Assembly (NCBI GenBank): GCA_025890175.1
Contig: JANPYM010000016.1
Span: forward strand, 1 to 64,000
Reading direction: 5' to 3'
Length of the DNA stretch: 64,000 nt
Origin: Ciborinia camelliae
Taxonomy: Eukaryota > Ascomycota > Leotiomycetes > Helotiales > Sclerotiniaceae
In this document: positions 1-13,161 of the stretch, piece by piece
How the letters are laid out: each line of letters opens with the position of its first letter
Numbering within the stretch: position 1 is the stretch's first letter
Notes under the pieces: generated by a model
Databases searched by the model: none
Seen by the model: only the letters and a program-made list of their open reading frames with translations
What the model was told of the DNA's origin: nothing
Position numbers and translations under genes: made by a program

Positions 1-1096
1 AAATATATTTATTATTTTAAATAATAATTAAAAAATATTAATTTAAATTTTATATTAATTAATACTCAAAAAACTATTATTTTAGAGTGAATTAATATAA
101 TAAAATCTTTTAATATTAAAATCGATTTTATAAATTATAAATTAAATATTTATATTATCGTAATTTAAATTGAATATATTTTTTTTTTAAATTGCATTAT
201 TGATTTTAAATTTATAAATAAATATAAAAATAAAAATAAATTAATTAAAATAATTAATTAAATTGAATTTAATAAAAAATTAAATATCTTAAATTTATAA
301 TATAAATATTTAGAGTATATTAATAGGAATTATATATTTAAATCAATATTATTAAATAATAATAATTTAAAAATTAAATTTTAATTTTTGTTTATTATAT
401 TTACATACAAAAATATATTAAAATATAAATAAAAAATTTATTAATAATATTTAAAAATAAATTCGATATAATTAGTATTAATATATATAGTTTATTTAGG
501 TTTAATTTAAAAAATAAAAAATATTTTATAACGATTTTTGATTGATATACAAAAACTATATAAATATATTTTATTAAATTTAAATTTAATATATTTAATA
601 TTTTAATTGATTTTTATAATTTAATTAATAATTAATTTAATATTAAATTAAAACAAATTAAAATTAATAATATATTAAAATTTAAATTAAATAAATAAAA
701 TTTATTTATAAAAAATCAAAAGTATTATAATAGAATATATAAATCTATATACATATTTTCAAAATAAAATAATTAAATAATTAAATCGAATTTTATTTGA
801 AATATTAATTAATTATATAATTGATTTAAAAACTCCCATTTTTTTATAATTTTATCTAATTAAAAATATTAATTTTTATTAAAAATCGTATTTATAATTG
901 TATAATTAATATTATTTTATATATATATATATTTAATAAAAAAATTTAATTTAAATTATATTAAAATATTAGATTTATTAATATTTATATTTAAATATTA
1001 AAAAGCAAAGAAATGAAAAATTAAAATTTAAAATTGAAAAGAATATATTAATAGATTTTGAATTTTTCAAAAAACTTTATATTTTATATATCAAAT

Positions 1097-1308
1097 TGTT
1101 GGGAAAATCATGTGACCTACCGGTCACGTGACGGTTCGGCTAGCATCGCGAACCTACTTAGAACGCCTAGTGCGTCCTAGTACGTTCTAGTACGGCACTA
1201 GACCTCTATATAATCATCTACTCTAGCATAGCTTCATAAATCAGAGATTATCAACATACACTACAGATTGAAAGTACTTTACACTTTGAAACCACGTTGA
1301 TACCAACA
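1097..1308. mobile_element. Solo LTR with 5-bp target duplication
   Basis: A 212-bp island begins TGTTGG and ends CCAACA (inverted termini, TG...CA). It is flanked on both sides by CAAAT (1092-1096 and 1309-1313), a perfect 5-bp target duplication. It contains CACGTG at 1125-1130 and a TATA-like CTATATAA near 1208. Its base composition is normal, so unlike its surroundings it has not been heavily mutated. This fits an element too short for RIP or a recent solo LTR left by recombination. The flanking sequence shows no internal retrotransposon coding region. Confidence 0.85.
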
Positions 1309-1439
1309 CAAATATTAGGAAAATTATAAATTCTAGAGATTTTATTATATATAAAAATCGATTATATTATAATAAAAATGAAAATAATAAATATACTAAA
1401 AAATTTAATTTTAATTATAATAAAATTATTAATTATAAT

Positions 1440-1760
1440 TAATTAAAATTAAATTTAAATAATAATAATAATAATTTAAATCAAAATAATATTTTAAATA
1501 ATAATTTAAATTATAATTATAATCAAAATAATAATAATTTAAATCAAAATAATATTTAAAATAATAATTTAAATTATAATTATAATCAAAATAATAATAA
1601 TTTAAATTAAAATAATATTCAAAATAATAATTTAAATTATAATTATAATTAAAATAATAATAATTTAAATTAAAATAATATTTAAAATAATAATTTAAAT
1701 TATAATTATAATCAAAATAATAATTTAAATTAAAATAATTTTAATAATTTAAATCAAAAA
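1440..1760. repeat. 63-bp AAT-rich minisatellite
   Basis: About five copies of a unit near 63 bp, built from AAT/TTTAAAT/TATAATTATAATC blocks, follow each other; the TTATAATTATAAT core recurs at about 1511, 1573, 1637 and 1700. Single C/T differences (CAAAATAAT versus TAAAATAAT) separate the units. In one frame the unit would encode an asparagine-rich repeat, but stop codons break it. It may be a decayed coding repeat of an element or simple satellite DNA. Confidence 0.7.
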
Positions 1761-4239
1761 ATTTAAATAAATTATCTTTTATAATTAAAATATTTTATAA
1801 TTTTAATTTACCTATTTTAATTAAGCAATCTAAACAATTAAAAAAAAGTATCACCTAAAATTAATTTATATTATCTTATATATATAATTTATATTAAAAT
1901 TATTAAATAATTAAGATTTAAAATTTAAAATTAATAAATATAATTAAAATGAAACCTTATTAGATTTTAATATTAAAAATCAAAATAATAAAATTATAAT
2001 GAAAAAACTAATAATAATTTAATTAATCCTAAAATATATTTAAAAAATTATTAATTTAAAAAAAAAAAAAATATTAAAATAAAACTATAAAATATAAAAT
2101 TAAAAATTTTTAAAAATAATAATATATAAAAATTAATTAATAATTTTAATATTATTAAAATAAAACCTTTTAAAATTAAATAAATATATAAAATTAAAAA
2201 TCTATTACATAATTATATTAAATTTAAAATTAAATTTGGAATTAAAAAAATTCAAATAATTATATAAATTAAATTATTTAAATATATTTACTAACATCAT
2301 AAAACAAATAATTTAGAAATTAATATCTTACATTAATTATTAATAAATTTTGATATATATATAAAATTAATATAATATTAATATTTATATAAAAAATATT
2401 AATATAAATTTATATATAATAGTATCTAAAATATATAATATAAATAATAAAATAATATAAATATTATTTTAAAATTAAATAAAATATTATATAAATTAAA
2501 ATAATTTACTAAAATATAATATTTGAATTTTAAAAAAAAATATTATATAATTTAAAATTTACTCTTTTTAATATTTAATAAATATATATTTATAAATAAA
2601 ATTTTAAAATTTAATTTTTAAATATATATATTAATATTATTACAGTTATAATTCCTAATAAGATTTGAGTTCAAGGATTTTATCAATGATTTAAAGATTC
2701 TTTAAATTTAAAAAAATTTAAATTTTATCTAAAATTATTTAGATATTAATATTAAAAAAAATAATAATTATATTAAATTAAATTAAAAAAAGTAGTATTA
2801 TAATATTAATTAATTTAGATTTTAAATAATTTTAATTTTATTAATATTTCTTTAATATTTAAAAATAATATTGAAATAAATTACAAAAAAACAAATAAAT
2901 TTAATATTAAATAAATTTAAAAAACAATAAAAAAACTTCCTATATTTAATTTTAAACATTAAATAAAATATTATTATTTGCAATTATTAAACTAATTCAA
3001 TTTCTTTTCAATCCTAACATCAATTATATCTTTTTAATTACAAAAATATTTTAAATACCTTAAAAGTATTAAATCATTAAATATTAAATATCGTAAAAAT
3101 CTTAATAATTATGTGTAAAATATTACAATATTAATTATCCTTAAAAATTTAAATATTATTACTAAATTAATGTAATAAATATATATTTATATATATTAAT
3201 AATTTCATTAATTAAAAAAATTCAATTATAATCATAATAACTCAAAATTTAATTAAATTCAAAATTAATTATAATTAATTTAATAATAAAAAAAACAATA
3301 TATCTTCTAAAAAATATTAATTAAATTAAATTGTATAATTAAAATAATTTTCCCTATATATTTAAATAATAAGATTATTATAATATATTTAGGATTTATA
3401 TTATCATAATAAAAACAAATATACTTCTTTATGACTATTATTATATTATAAAAAATTTTAATAAATAAAGGCCTAATTAATTTAAATTAGGTTTCCTTTC
3501 CAGATTAATTAATAAATGATTCCAATTAAATCCATTAAATAAAATAAAATTATTTAAATTAATTGATTCAATTTAGTAATCAATTATTAAATGTTAATAA
3601 TATATATATATATGTATATAAATAAATATATATTAATAAAATTTGTTAAGTTAATTTTGTTAATTCTATTATTAAAAATTAATGTCAAAATAATAAAATT
3701 AACAAGGATTTTACTATTTTTAAAAATTTAATTTTAAAAACTATATTATTGTCTCTATATTACTATTAACTTACACTATTTCATATTTTATTTTATTTTA
3801 TCTTTATAATTTATTTAAATATATATATATATATAAATAAATATTTATATGTCAATAAAATTAATTAAGTTAATTTTATTATTCCAATTATTTTAAAATT
3901 AATATTGGCAAAAAAATAAAATCTAAAGTTTTATTTTACAAAAATATTAATTTTAAAAATCAAAATCAATATTTATATATACTATATATATATTTGTATT
4001 TTATTTTATTTTATATTCATTTTTATAAATTCATTTTTTCATTTTATTTTATTTTATCTTATTTTTTAAAAAAAAGTTATTAAAAGGATATATTATATTT
4101 TAATTAAATATATAATACCTATCTCTTAATTAATTATATAATTTATTTATTTAATTAAATTTTATTAATTAATTAAATAATTAATAAATTATATATTTAT
4201 TTAATTATATAGAATATAATTAAATATACAATATAATAA

Positions 4240-4600
4240 TACAAACTACACAAACACTACACAAACACATCCCTAATACAAATCATTGGATCATTCAGAA
4301 GTTCTTTTTTAGATTTTGAACATCTGTACAGAAGAAATCGATTCTTTTTTCGGATTTTAATTGGAAAGAAGCATATTTAATGGGCATTTTTATTTTCAAT
4401 TCTCTGATTTTGATTTTAGTCACCACAATAATATTATTTTATATATTATATATAAATATATAATATAATTATTATTATCCCTTAATATTTAATCCATTTA
4501 TAATAAGAGAAAGTATTTATTAATCAACTAGACACCTGACCACCAAAGCATATACCCCCTGTATATGCACAAATTCGAACCCACAACATGTAGTATTATA
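4240..4600. other. Less AT-rich relic inside AT block
   Basis: This stretch has more normal composition than its neighbours, including an ACAC-rich run near 4247-4270 and a perfect 8-bp hairpin (GCATATAC / GTATATGC) near 4549-4569. It also contains a tRNA B-box-like TTCGAACCCA near 4573. No LTR ends, target duplication or reading frame could be shown. It is probably a fragment of a transposon. Confidence 0.4.
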
Positions 4601-5411
4601 AATAAAAATATTAAATAATAAAAAAGAGTTTGATATATTTGTTTTTTTTAAATAATCTTATAAATAAATTTATATATATTTTATTTGTTAATAGATTTTG
4701 TAAATAACTTGGAAATAATAAAGTATTAGTATATATAATTAATTACTATTAGTTTTTTTTAACTTGAAATTATCTAAATGATTTTATAGTTATTGTACCA
4801 TTAATAAAAAGAAAATTGTTTATAAAAAGTGTAATATTATAAAAATTGTATAAAAAAAAGATTTATAAATTAAATATATTATATATTTTAGATTTAGGGT
4901 TAATTTATTATTTATGAAAATGTTTTGTAAAGATTTTAAAATTAAAAAAATATATTTTTATAAAAATAAAAAAATTATGTTTTTAATAAAGATTTTTATA
5001 ATATTTATATAATTTTTAATTTATTAAATTTTTTCAATTGTTATTATATTTTTTTATAATATTATTTAATAATATTAGAATATTATATATAAAAGAGTTA
5101 AGATTAATTTAATTAAAATTTAACAAAAAATTAGTGGTAAAAATATTAATTATAATATTGAAGATTAGGATATATAAATAATAAAATATTTTATAAATTA
5201 TATTTAATAATTATTTTTAATGAAAATATAATTATCTAAAATTCATTTTTATAAAATTTATATTATAATTAAAATAAAGAAATATTCATAATATATTTTC
5301 TAAATATAAAAAACAATTATTTATTTATATCTTTAAATATTATAAACTTTTTTATATTTTTTTAAAAAATATTTATGACCATAACCCTAACCTAGCCCCT
5401 AACCTAGCCTA

Positions 5412-5412
<1 letters not shown>

Positions 5413-5442
<30 letters not shown>

Positions 5443-5475
5443 CTTTTCTTACAACTTCTTCTTCTTTCTTCTTCT
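5413..5475 (+). repeat. CTT microsatellite
   Basis: About ten uninterrupted CTT units followed by imperfect CTT/CTTT units. It sits just after a short CCCTAACC-rich string (about 5381-5411) and directly before the first tandem array. Confidence 0.9.
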
Positions 5476-6575
5476 AAGTAACCCTAATATTTTATATAAT
5501 TTATATTATAATTATATTAAAAATTGTTTTATTTAATATTATTGATATAATTTAAAATTTAAAAATAACTTTTTAATTTATTAATCTTTAATTTTAAAAT
5601 TTTGTTTGGGCAGTTATAAAAACTTTATATTTTATATAAACTTTTCAAAGAAAAATCTAATATTTTATATTATTTATATTATAATTATATTAAAAACTAT
5701 TTTTTTAATATTATTATAAATTAAAATTAAAAAAAATAAATTTTTAATTTATTAGTTTTTAATTTTAAAATTTTGTTTGAAAAGTTATAGAAACTTTATA
5801 TTTTATATTAATTTTTCAAAGAAAATAAAATTTTTTATATTATTTATATTATAATTATATTAAAAACTATTTTTTTTAATATTATTATAATTTAAAATTT
5901 AAAAATAAATTTTTAATTTATTAATTTTTAATCTTTTAATTTTATTTGGACAATTAAAATAATTTTATATTTTAATATAATTGTTTAAAGAAAAATCTAA
6001 TATTTTATATTATTTATATTATAATTAAAGTAAAAATTGTTTTATTTAATATTATTTTAATTTAAAATTAAAAATTTTTTTTTTAATTTATTAATTTTCA
6101 ATTTTAAAATTTTGTTTGAACAATTATAAAAACTTTATATTTTAATATAATTGTACAAAGAAAATGTTAATATTTTATATTATTTATATTATAATTATAT
6201 TAAAAACTATTTCTTTTTAATATTATTATAAATTAAAATTAAAAAAATAATTAATTAAATAATTTTAAAATTTTGTTTGAGCAATTATAAAAACTTTATA
6301 TTTTAATATAATTATACAAGAAAGAAAATATTAATATTTTATTCTATTTATAATAGTTTTTAAATTAAAATATTTTTTAAATTAAAATTATTTTTTATTA
6401 AAAAAATTAAAGTTTTTTATATTTAATTTTATAGTAATTTTAAATATATTATATAATTTATATTTTTATATAATTTATTTAATTTTAATATTATAAATTA
6501 AAATTAAAAAAATAAATTTTTAATTTATTAATTTTTAATTTTAAAATTTTGTTTAAATAATTATAAAAACTTTAT
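5475..6575. repeat. Tandem array 1, about 170-bp unit
   Basis: The motif ATTTTGTTTG and its neighbours recur near 5601, 5772, 6112, 6273 and 6548, with a diverged copy near 5941. That gives spacings close to 161-171 bp and one longer step. Units share a TTTATATTATTTATATTATAATTA-like head and an AAACTTTATATTTTA tail. This is an AT-rich satellite-like array with five to six diverged units. Confidence 0.75.
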
Positions 6576-6589
6576 ATTTAAAATAATTT

Positions 6590-9500
6590 TTTAAAAAATA
6601 ATTTGAAAATTAATAATATTTTTTAAATTAAAATAATTTTTATTAAAAAATTAAAAGTTTTTTATATTTAATATTATTTTAATATTAAAATATTAATTTT
6701 TTTATAAAAAGTTTAATATTATTTTATATTTAAAATAATTTTTTAAAGAATAATTTGAAAATTAATAATATTTTTTAAATTAAAATTATTTTTATTAAAA
6801 AATTAAAAGTTTTTTATATTTAATATTATTTTAATATTAAAATATTAATTTTTTTATGAAAAGTTTAATATTATTTTATATTTAAAATAATTTTTTAAAG
6901 AATAATTTGAAAATTAATAATATTTTTTAAATTAAAATTATTTTTATTAAAAAATTAAAAGTTTTTTATATTTAATATTAAAATATTAATTATTTTATAA
7001 AAAGTTAAATATTATTTTATATTTAAAATAATTTTTTAAAGAATAATTTGAAAATTAATAATATTTTTTAAATTAGAATATTTTTTAAATTAAAATTATT
7101 TTTATTAAAAAATTAAAAGTTTTTTATATTTAATATTAAAATATTAATTATTTTGTGAAAAGTTAAATATTATTTTATATTTAAAATAACTTTTCAAAAA
7201 ATAATTTGAAAATTAATAATATTTTTTAAATTAAAATATTTTTTAAATAAAAATTATTTTTATAATTTTTTATTAAAAAATTAAAAGTTTTTTATTTTAA
7301 TATTAAAATATTAATTATTTTGTGAAAAGTTAAATATTATTTTATATTTAAAATAACTTTTTAAAGAATAATTTGAAAATTAATAATAGTTTGAAAATTA
7401 AAATATTTTTTAAAAAAAGATTATTTTTATAATTTTTTATTAAAAAATTAAAAGTTTTTTATATTTAATATTATTTTAATATTAAAATATTAATTATTTT
7501 ATGAAAAGTTTAATATGATTTTATATTTAAAATAATTTTTCAAAAAATAATTTGAAAATTAATAATAGTTTGAAAATTAAAATATTTTTTAAATAAAAAT
7601 TATTTTTATAATTTTTTATTAAAAAATTAAAAGTTTTTTATTTTAATATTAAAATATTAATTATTTTGTGAAAAGTTAAATATTATTTTATATTTAAAAT
7701 AATTTTTTAAAGAATAATTTGAAAATTAATAATAGTTTAAAAATTAAAATATTTTTTAAAAAAAGATTATTTTTATAATTTTTTATTAAAAAATTAAAAG
7801 TTTTTTATATTTAATATTATTTTAATATTAAAATATTATTTATTTTATGAAAAGTTTAATATTATTTTATATTCAAAATAACTTTTCAAAGAATAATTTG
7901 AAAATTAATAATAATTTGAAAATTAAAATATTTTTTAAATAAAAATTATTTTTATTAAAAAATTAAAAGTTTTTTATATTTAATATTATTTAGGGTTAGA
8001 CACAGAATAAAGTATACTCGAAATAACCTAAAGTAAAACCTACCAGTTAATCACTCTACTTTTTTTTTGCAGAGTAAAATAATTACCCTATAAAATGTTC
8101 CGGGTATTTGAGATATTCGAAATATATATTATATAATTGTTTAATATAATCGTTTAAAATTGAAAAGAAAGAAAATTAAAAAATAAAAAATGAAAAATGA
8201 AAAGTGAAAAATAAAAAATGAAAAATAAAAAATGAAAAATAAAAAATAAAAAAAAAATGAAAATTAAAATTAGATTTTGAATTAAAATTAGGATTATATT
8301 TTAAATTAAAATTAAAATTATATTATTAAAAATAATTTTAATTTTAAATAATAACATTAAACAATTATATAATATATACTTTAAATATTTTAAATATTTG
8401 TAGATTTTATCGAATAACTATTTTGTAAAATCTAATAAAATAAAATAAAACATTCAAAAAAATAAAATACCCCAAATAGAATACAAATACCCAACCCTGA
8501 TATTATTTTAATATTAAAATATTATTTTATATTCAAAATAACTTTTCAAAAAATAATTTCAAAATTAATAATATTTTTTAAATTAAAATATTTTTTAAAT
8601 TAAAATTATTTTTATTAAAAAATTAAAAGTTTTTTATATTTAATATTATTTTAATATTAAAATATTAATTATTTTATAAAAAGTTTAATATAATTTTATA
8701 TTTAAAATAACTTTTCAAAAAATAATTTGAAAATTAATAATAGTTTGAAAATTAAAATATTTTTTAAATAAAAATTATTTTTATAACTTTTTATTAAAAA
8801 ATTAAAAGTTTTTTATATTTAATATTAAAATATTAATTATTTTGTAAAAAGTTTAATATTATTTTATATTCAAAATAATTTTTCAAAAAATAATTTAAAA
8901 ATTAATAATAGTTTGAAAATTAAAATATTTTTTAAATTAAAATATTTTTTAAATAAAAATATTTTTTAAATTAAAATTATTTTTTAAATTAAAATTATTT
9001 TTATTAAAAAATTAAAACTTTTTTATATTTAATATTAAAATATTAATTATTTTATAAAAAGTTTAATACAATTTTATATTTAAAATAACTTTTCAAAGAA
9101 TAATTTAAATATTAATAATCGTTTGAAAATTAAAATATTTTTTAAATTAAAATTATTTTTATTATTTAATTAAAACCTTTTTATATTTAATATTAAAATA
9201 TTATTTTATATTCAAAATAACTTTTCAAAAAATAATTTCAAAATTAATAATATTTTTTAAATTAAAATATTTTTTAAATTAAAATTATTTTTATTAAAAA
9301 ATTAAAAGTTTTTTATATTTAATATTAAAATATTAATTATTTTATGAAAAGTTTAATATGATTTTATATTTAAAATAACTTTTCAAAAAATAATTTGAAA
9401 ATTAATAATAGTTTGAAAATTAAAATATTTTTTAAATTAAAATATTTTTTAAATAAAAATATTTTTTAAATTAAAATTATTTTTTAAATTAAAATTATTT

Positions 9501-11085
9501 TTATTAAAAAATTAAAACTTTTTTATATTTAATATTAAAATATTAATTATTTTATGAAAAGTTTAATACAATTTTATATTTAAAATAACTTTTCAAAGAA
9601 TAATTTAAAAATTAATAATAGTTTAAAAATTAAAATATTTTTTAAATAAAAATATTTTTTAAACTAAAATTATTTTTATAATTTTTTATTAAAAAATTAA
9701 AAGTTTTTTATATTTAATATTAAAATATTAATTATTTTATGAAAAGTTTAATACAATTTTTTATTCAAAATAACTTTTCAAAGAATAATTTAAAAATTAA
9801 TAATAGTTTGAAAATTAAAATATTTCTTAAATAAAAATATTTTTTAAATTAAAAATATTTTTAATATTTAATTAAAACTTTTTTATATTTAATATTAAAA
9901 TATTAATTATTTTATAAAAAGTTTAATATTATTTTATATTCAAAATAACTTTTCAAAGAATAATTTAAAAATTAATAATAATTTAAAAATTAAAATCTTT
10001 TTTAAATAAAAATATTTTTTAAATTAAAATTATTTTTAAATTAAAATTATTTTTATAATTCTTTATTAAAAAATTAAAAGTTTTTATATTTAATATTAAA
10101 ATATTAATTATTTTATAAAAAGTTTAATACAATTTTATATTTAAAATAACTTTTCAAAGAATAATTTAAACATTAATAATCGTTTAAAAATTAAAATATT
10201 TTTTAAATTAAAATTATTTTTATTATTTAATTAAAACCTTTTTATATTTAATATTAAAATATTAATTATTTTATGAAAAGTTTAATATTATTTTATATTT
10301 AAAATAACTTTTCAAAGAATAATTTAAAAATTAATAATAATTTAAAAATTAAAATTTTTTTTAAATAAAAATACTTTTTAAATTAAAATTATTTTTATAA
10401 TTTTTTATTAAAAAATGAAAAGTTTTTTATACTTAATATTAAAATATTAATTATTTTATGAAAAGTTTAATATTATTTTATATTTAAAATAACTTTTCAA
10501 AGAATAATTTAAAAATTAATAATAATTTGAAAATTAAAATATTTTTTAAATAAAAATATTTTTTAAATAAAAATATTTTTTAAATTAAAATTATTTTTAT
10601 TAAAAAATTAAAACTTTTTTATATTTAATATTAAAATATTAATTATTTTGTGAAAAGTTTAATATTATTTTATATTCAAAATAACTTTTCAAAAAATAAT
10701 TTAAAAATTAATAATAGTTTGAAAATTAAAATATTTTTTAAATAAAAATATTTTTTAAATAAAAATATTTTTTAAATAAAAATATTTTTTAAATTAAAAT
10801 TATTTTTATTAAAAAATTAAAAGTTTTTTATATTTAATATTAAAATATTAATTATTTTATGAAAAGTTTAATACGATTTTATATTTAAAATAACTTTTCA
10901 AAGAATAATTTAAAAATTAATAATAGTTTGAAAATTAAAATATTTTTTGAATTAAAACTATTTTTATTAAAAAATTAAAAGCTTTTTATATTTAATATTA
11001 AAATATCAATTATTTTGTGAAAAGTTGAATATTATTTTATATTTAAAATAATTTTTCAAAGAATAATTTGAAAATTATATATAAA
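6590..11085. repeat. Tandem array 2, satellite-like, 140-200-bp unit
   Basis: About 25-30 diverged copies of a unit that includes GAAAATTAATAAT, a TTTTTTAAATTAAAA block, AAAAATTAAAAGTTTTTTATA and AAAATAACTTTTCAAAGAATA. The GAAAATTAATAAT word recurs near 6603, 6758, 6907, 7048, 7206, 7373, 7552, 7720 and 7898, giving steps of about 141-179 bp. Length differences come from extra TTTTTTAAATTAAAAT sub-blocks. The array is interrupted by the element at 7991-8499. It has no coding capacity. Confidence 0.8.
7991..8499. mobile_element. Non-autonomous hAT-like element (MITE)
   Basis: A 509-bp insert breaks tandem array 2. Its ends are TAGGGTTAGA and, read on the other strand, CAGGGTTGGG: a 10-bp terminal inverted repeat whose three mismatches are all transitions, as RIP would produce. 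It is flanked by a perfect 8-bp duplication ATATTATT (7983-7990 and 8500-8507). That word occurs once in uninterrupted array units. An 8-bp duplication and a CAGGG-type end are typical of hAT transposons. No transposase is present. The interior is AT-rich with short AAAAATGAAAAATAAA repeats at 8160-8260. Confidence 0.75.
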
Positions 11086-11089
11086 CTTC

Positions 11090-11480
11090 AAAATATTTTA
11101 TTTATTAAAAGCTTTTTATAAATAATCTATTTATATATAAGCTGAAAAATATTTATTTGTTAAAAACGTTTTATAAATAAATTATTTTTATATATTCTTT
11201 AAAAATACTTAGAGTTTAGGGGTAGCGTTAGGGTAAACCCTAAACCCTCACCCTACCTAGTCTCAGTCACGTGACTGACAGGGGTGACTCTTGTTACAAC
11301 AGATCCATTAGCCTATAATAACTTTTTTCTTAGGCCAATGCCCTTTAGTAAGATCATTGGCTTGTAAAAAAGTTCGTGGAATAATAGTTAGAATAATAAT
11401 TAGTATCCTTTGTTTAGTTATATAATCGATATTCTAACAATAATATAATGCTTACCTACTCTCTGATTTTAATCGGTCTT
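11090..11480. other. Block boundary with telomere-like and palindromic motifs
   Basis: Composition changes here from AT-rich to normal. 11090-11210 carries two inverted copies of the 62-66-bp repeat seen at 35.57-36.2 kb. 11229-11249 reads GTTAGGGTAAACCCTAAACCC, resembling head-to-head telomere repeats. 11264-11277 is a perfect 14-bp palindrome CAGTCACGTGACTG. A 7-bp stem (GCCAATG / CATTGGC) lies near 11335-11361. The sequence up to 11437 may be a degraded LTR ending TCTAACA, but I found no matching target duplication. Confidence 0.5.
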
Positions 11481-11488
11481 GTGTGCGC

Positions 11489-12557
11489 TCACTCGCCATA
11501 TGTTCTTCGCACCCATTCCTTCGCAGCTTCCTTGATTCCCTCATTCTCGGCTTCCATATCCGCACCCTCTGCTTCGTCTTTCATCTCTTTCCATGGGACC
11601 AATGCAGCCTTGAATTCCTCTTCGTGAAAGTTGTCTGGCCATCCGTAGTTCAAAAGCATCTGTCTTACTTCTTTACCCTGCAAAACCAGTGTCAGCAATC
11701 TTAATGCAGCCCAATCGCTCTGGTCCCACAACCAAATCCAGACAATTGATAATTGATGTGTCGATGTGAAACTCAACTTTCAGCCAGCGAGACAGGGGTA
11801 CTTCACTTCTTCTTCTCCGCCCATTTCTCCTTCATCTCCAAACCACCAATTTCCGTGCCTATAATCAGGTACTATGACCAGATCTCTATAATACGCAACC
11901 CACTTCTTGAGAACATTGGGAGCGGGCCCGGACGGAAAATGGCGATAGTAACCTTCATGAGTGTCGGCAGGAGCTTCCGGGAGGTCATATCGAGCGTTGA
12001 AATAATCGACCTCAAATATCTCGTCTAGAGTACGTCAACACGAGTAATCATCAATGACAGATAAATGATAGCTTACTACTTTTGCAATCTAAGATCAGAA
12101 CATATCCACCATGATTGGCGGAAGTGAGGGGTATACACCATGACTCGATGTACTTCTCGTCAGGCTCCAGGAAGAACGGGTCGGTCCATGATTCGAGATG
12201 AATTCTTCGCTCGTTCTCTTCTTCGTCTTCCTCTTCCTCTTCCTCTTCCTCTTCATTTTCGCTCGTTTGTTCGTCATCGGACTCCACAGTCTGTGCGTCC
12301 CTCAAATAGAGCATGGGAGACATATCAGGACCAATTTTCTCCTTGTCGGAATTGAAAAGGGGTAGTTTCGACAGGACATTGACGGTCTCAGGATCCATAC
12401 CAGCCTCAATCCAGGCATCGTTGTCAAATGATGGGAGAGTGTGGGGTCCGTAACTGATATTGAATTCTTCAGGCAGGCTTTGGAAGCGCAAAATCAGGGT
12501 GTACATTTCGCTGAGTAGAGAAACGATCTCGTCGCTGTTGAAGGGTGGCGGTACCAT
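11489..12557 (-). pseudogene. Acidic hypothetical protein gene with in-frame TGA
   Basis: The model has two exons, 12557-12077 and 12024-11489, separated by a 52-nt intron with GTAAGC donor and TCTAG acceptor. Joined, they form 338 codons in one frame to a natural stop, except for a single TGA at codon 242 (11782-11780). That TGA lies between the residues CLAG and KLSFTS, and I see no good intron that would remove it. The first half carries an acidic Glu/Asp run (about residues 107-118); the second half is Trp/Tyr-rich with GNWWFGDEGE. I chose ATG 12557 because upstream codons start only at TTG. A GTAAGT at about 12604-12609 may be the donor of a 5' UTR intron. I do not recognise the family; a resemblance to SMI1/KNR4-type proteins is only a guess. 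It may be a recent pseudogene, a sequencing error or readthrough. Confidence 0.6.
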
Positions 12558-13161
12558 GATTCCAGTACAGCACTCAGTGATCAAGGATTAGGTGGTATAC
12601 TGACTTACCAGGTTGTGGATGTTATGGGTTGATGTGATGTTTATAAATAGAGGAGGAAACAAGAGTTCCAACTTTTGTTAACATATCAGCCAAGCGAGAG
12701 GGGTTATGTAATCGATCTAAGTATCGAGGTCGATAACGATTATTTTGTTAATACATTAAAAATATTATAAGTATTAAAACCTTTTATTCCAACCGTTTTT
12801 AGATTGCATCTATCATTCAGATAATCCTTATTCTCGACCTTACTTCCTCCTTCTTTACAATCGAACAGAGATCATAGTACGTCTATAGTCATACACTTCA
12901 ATCTGAATATTCTTTAATTTTCAAATTGATTGTAAAATGAGTGTAAAATCCATATCGGATGGAAATATTCCAATCTGACCTACAAGGTAAACCGCCAAAC
13001 CGCTTCCCCCCAAACCCCCAATTTCCTCGATTCTCCATCCACTCGATCCACTCCTCATCCTTTCTTAACTATCTCTTCAACTTCCCTTCCCTCACACCCT
13101 CTCTACTTTATTTAGGACTTTGAAAGGGAGGAGGAGGAGGACTCTGAATAGGAGCACGCGC
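12558..13161. other. Intergenic, no gene seen
   Basis: Upstream region of the acidic-protein gene, followed by a C-rich stretch near 12985-13100. No reading frame or RNA gene is supported. Confidence 0.6.

Larger units (their letters stand above)
1..11210. repeat. AT-rich, RIP-like gene-free block 1
   Basis: The whole stretch is dominated by A and T, with almost no CpA or GpC-rich words, and no credible open reading frame. Short islands of normal composition stand out: 1097-1308 (solo LTR), about 4240-4600 and 7991-8499. I infer old transposon and satellite DNA decayed by RIP. From 1 to 1096 and from about 1770 to 4240 I see no structure beyond AT-rich sequence, apart from a two-copy repeat with a spacing near 215 bp at about 3600-3960. 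Confidence 0.85.

Noticed and set aside
4567..4590. tRNA or SINE signal (B-box-like GGTTCGAAT on the minus strand)
   Set aside because: The flanking bases do not pair as a T-stem and no A-box lies upstream; only AT-rich sequence is there.
5475..11085. CRISPR-like or regularly spaced array
   Set aside because: Units are long, variable and contiguous with no unique spacers, and the organism is eukaryotic.
1..11210. Mitochondrial DNA (very AT-rich with GC-rich clusters)
   Set aside because: The GC islands are LTR-like with target duplications, and the decay pattern is RIP-like; no mitochondrial genes, tRNAs or rRNAs appear.
11290..11437. Solo LTR TGTTAC ... TCTAACA
   Set aside because: Inverted ends are suggestive, but the flanks (ACTCT and ATAAT) do not match, so no insertion could be shown.
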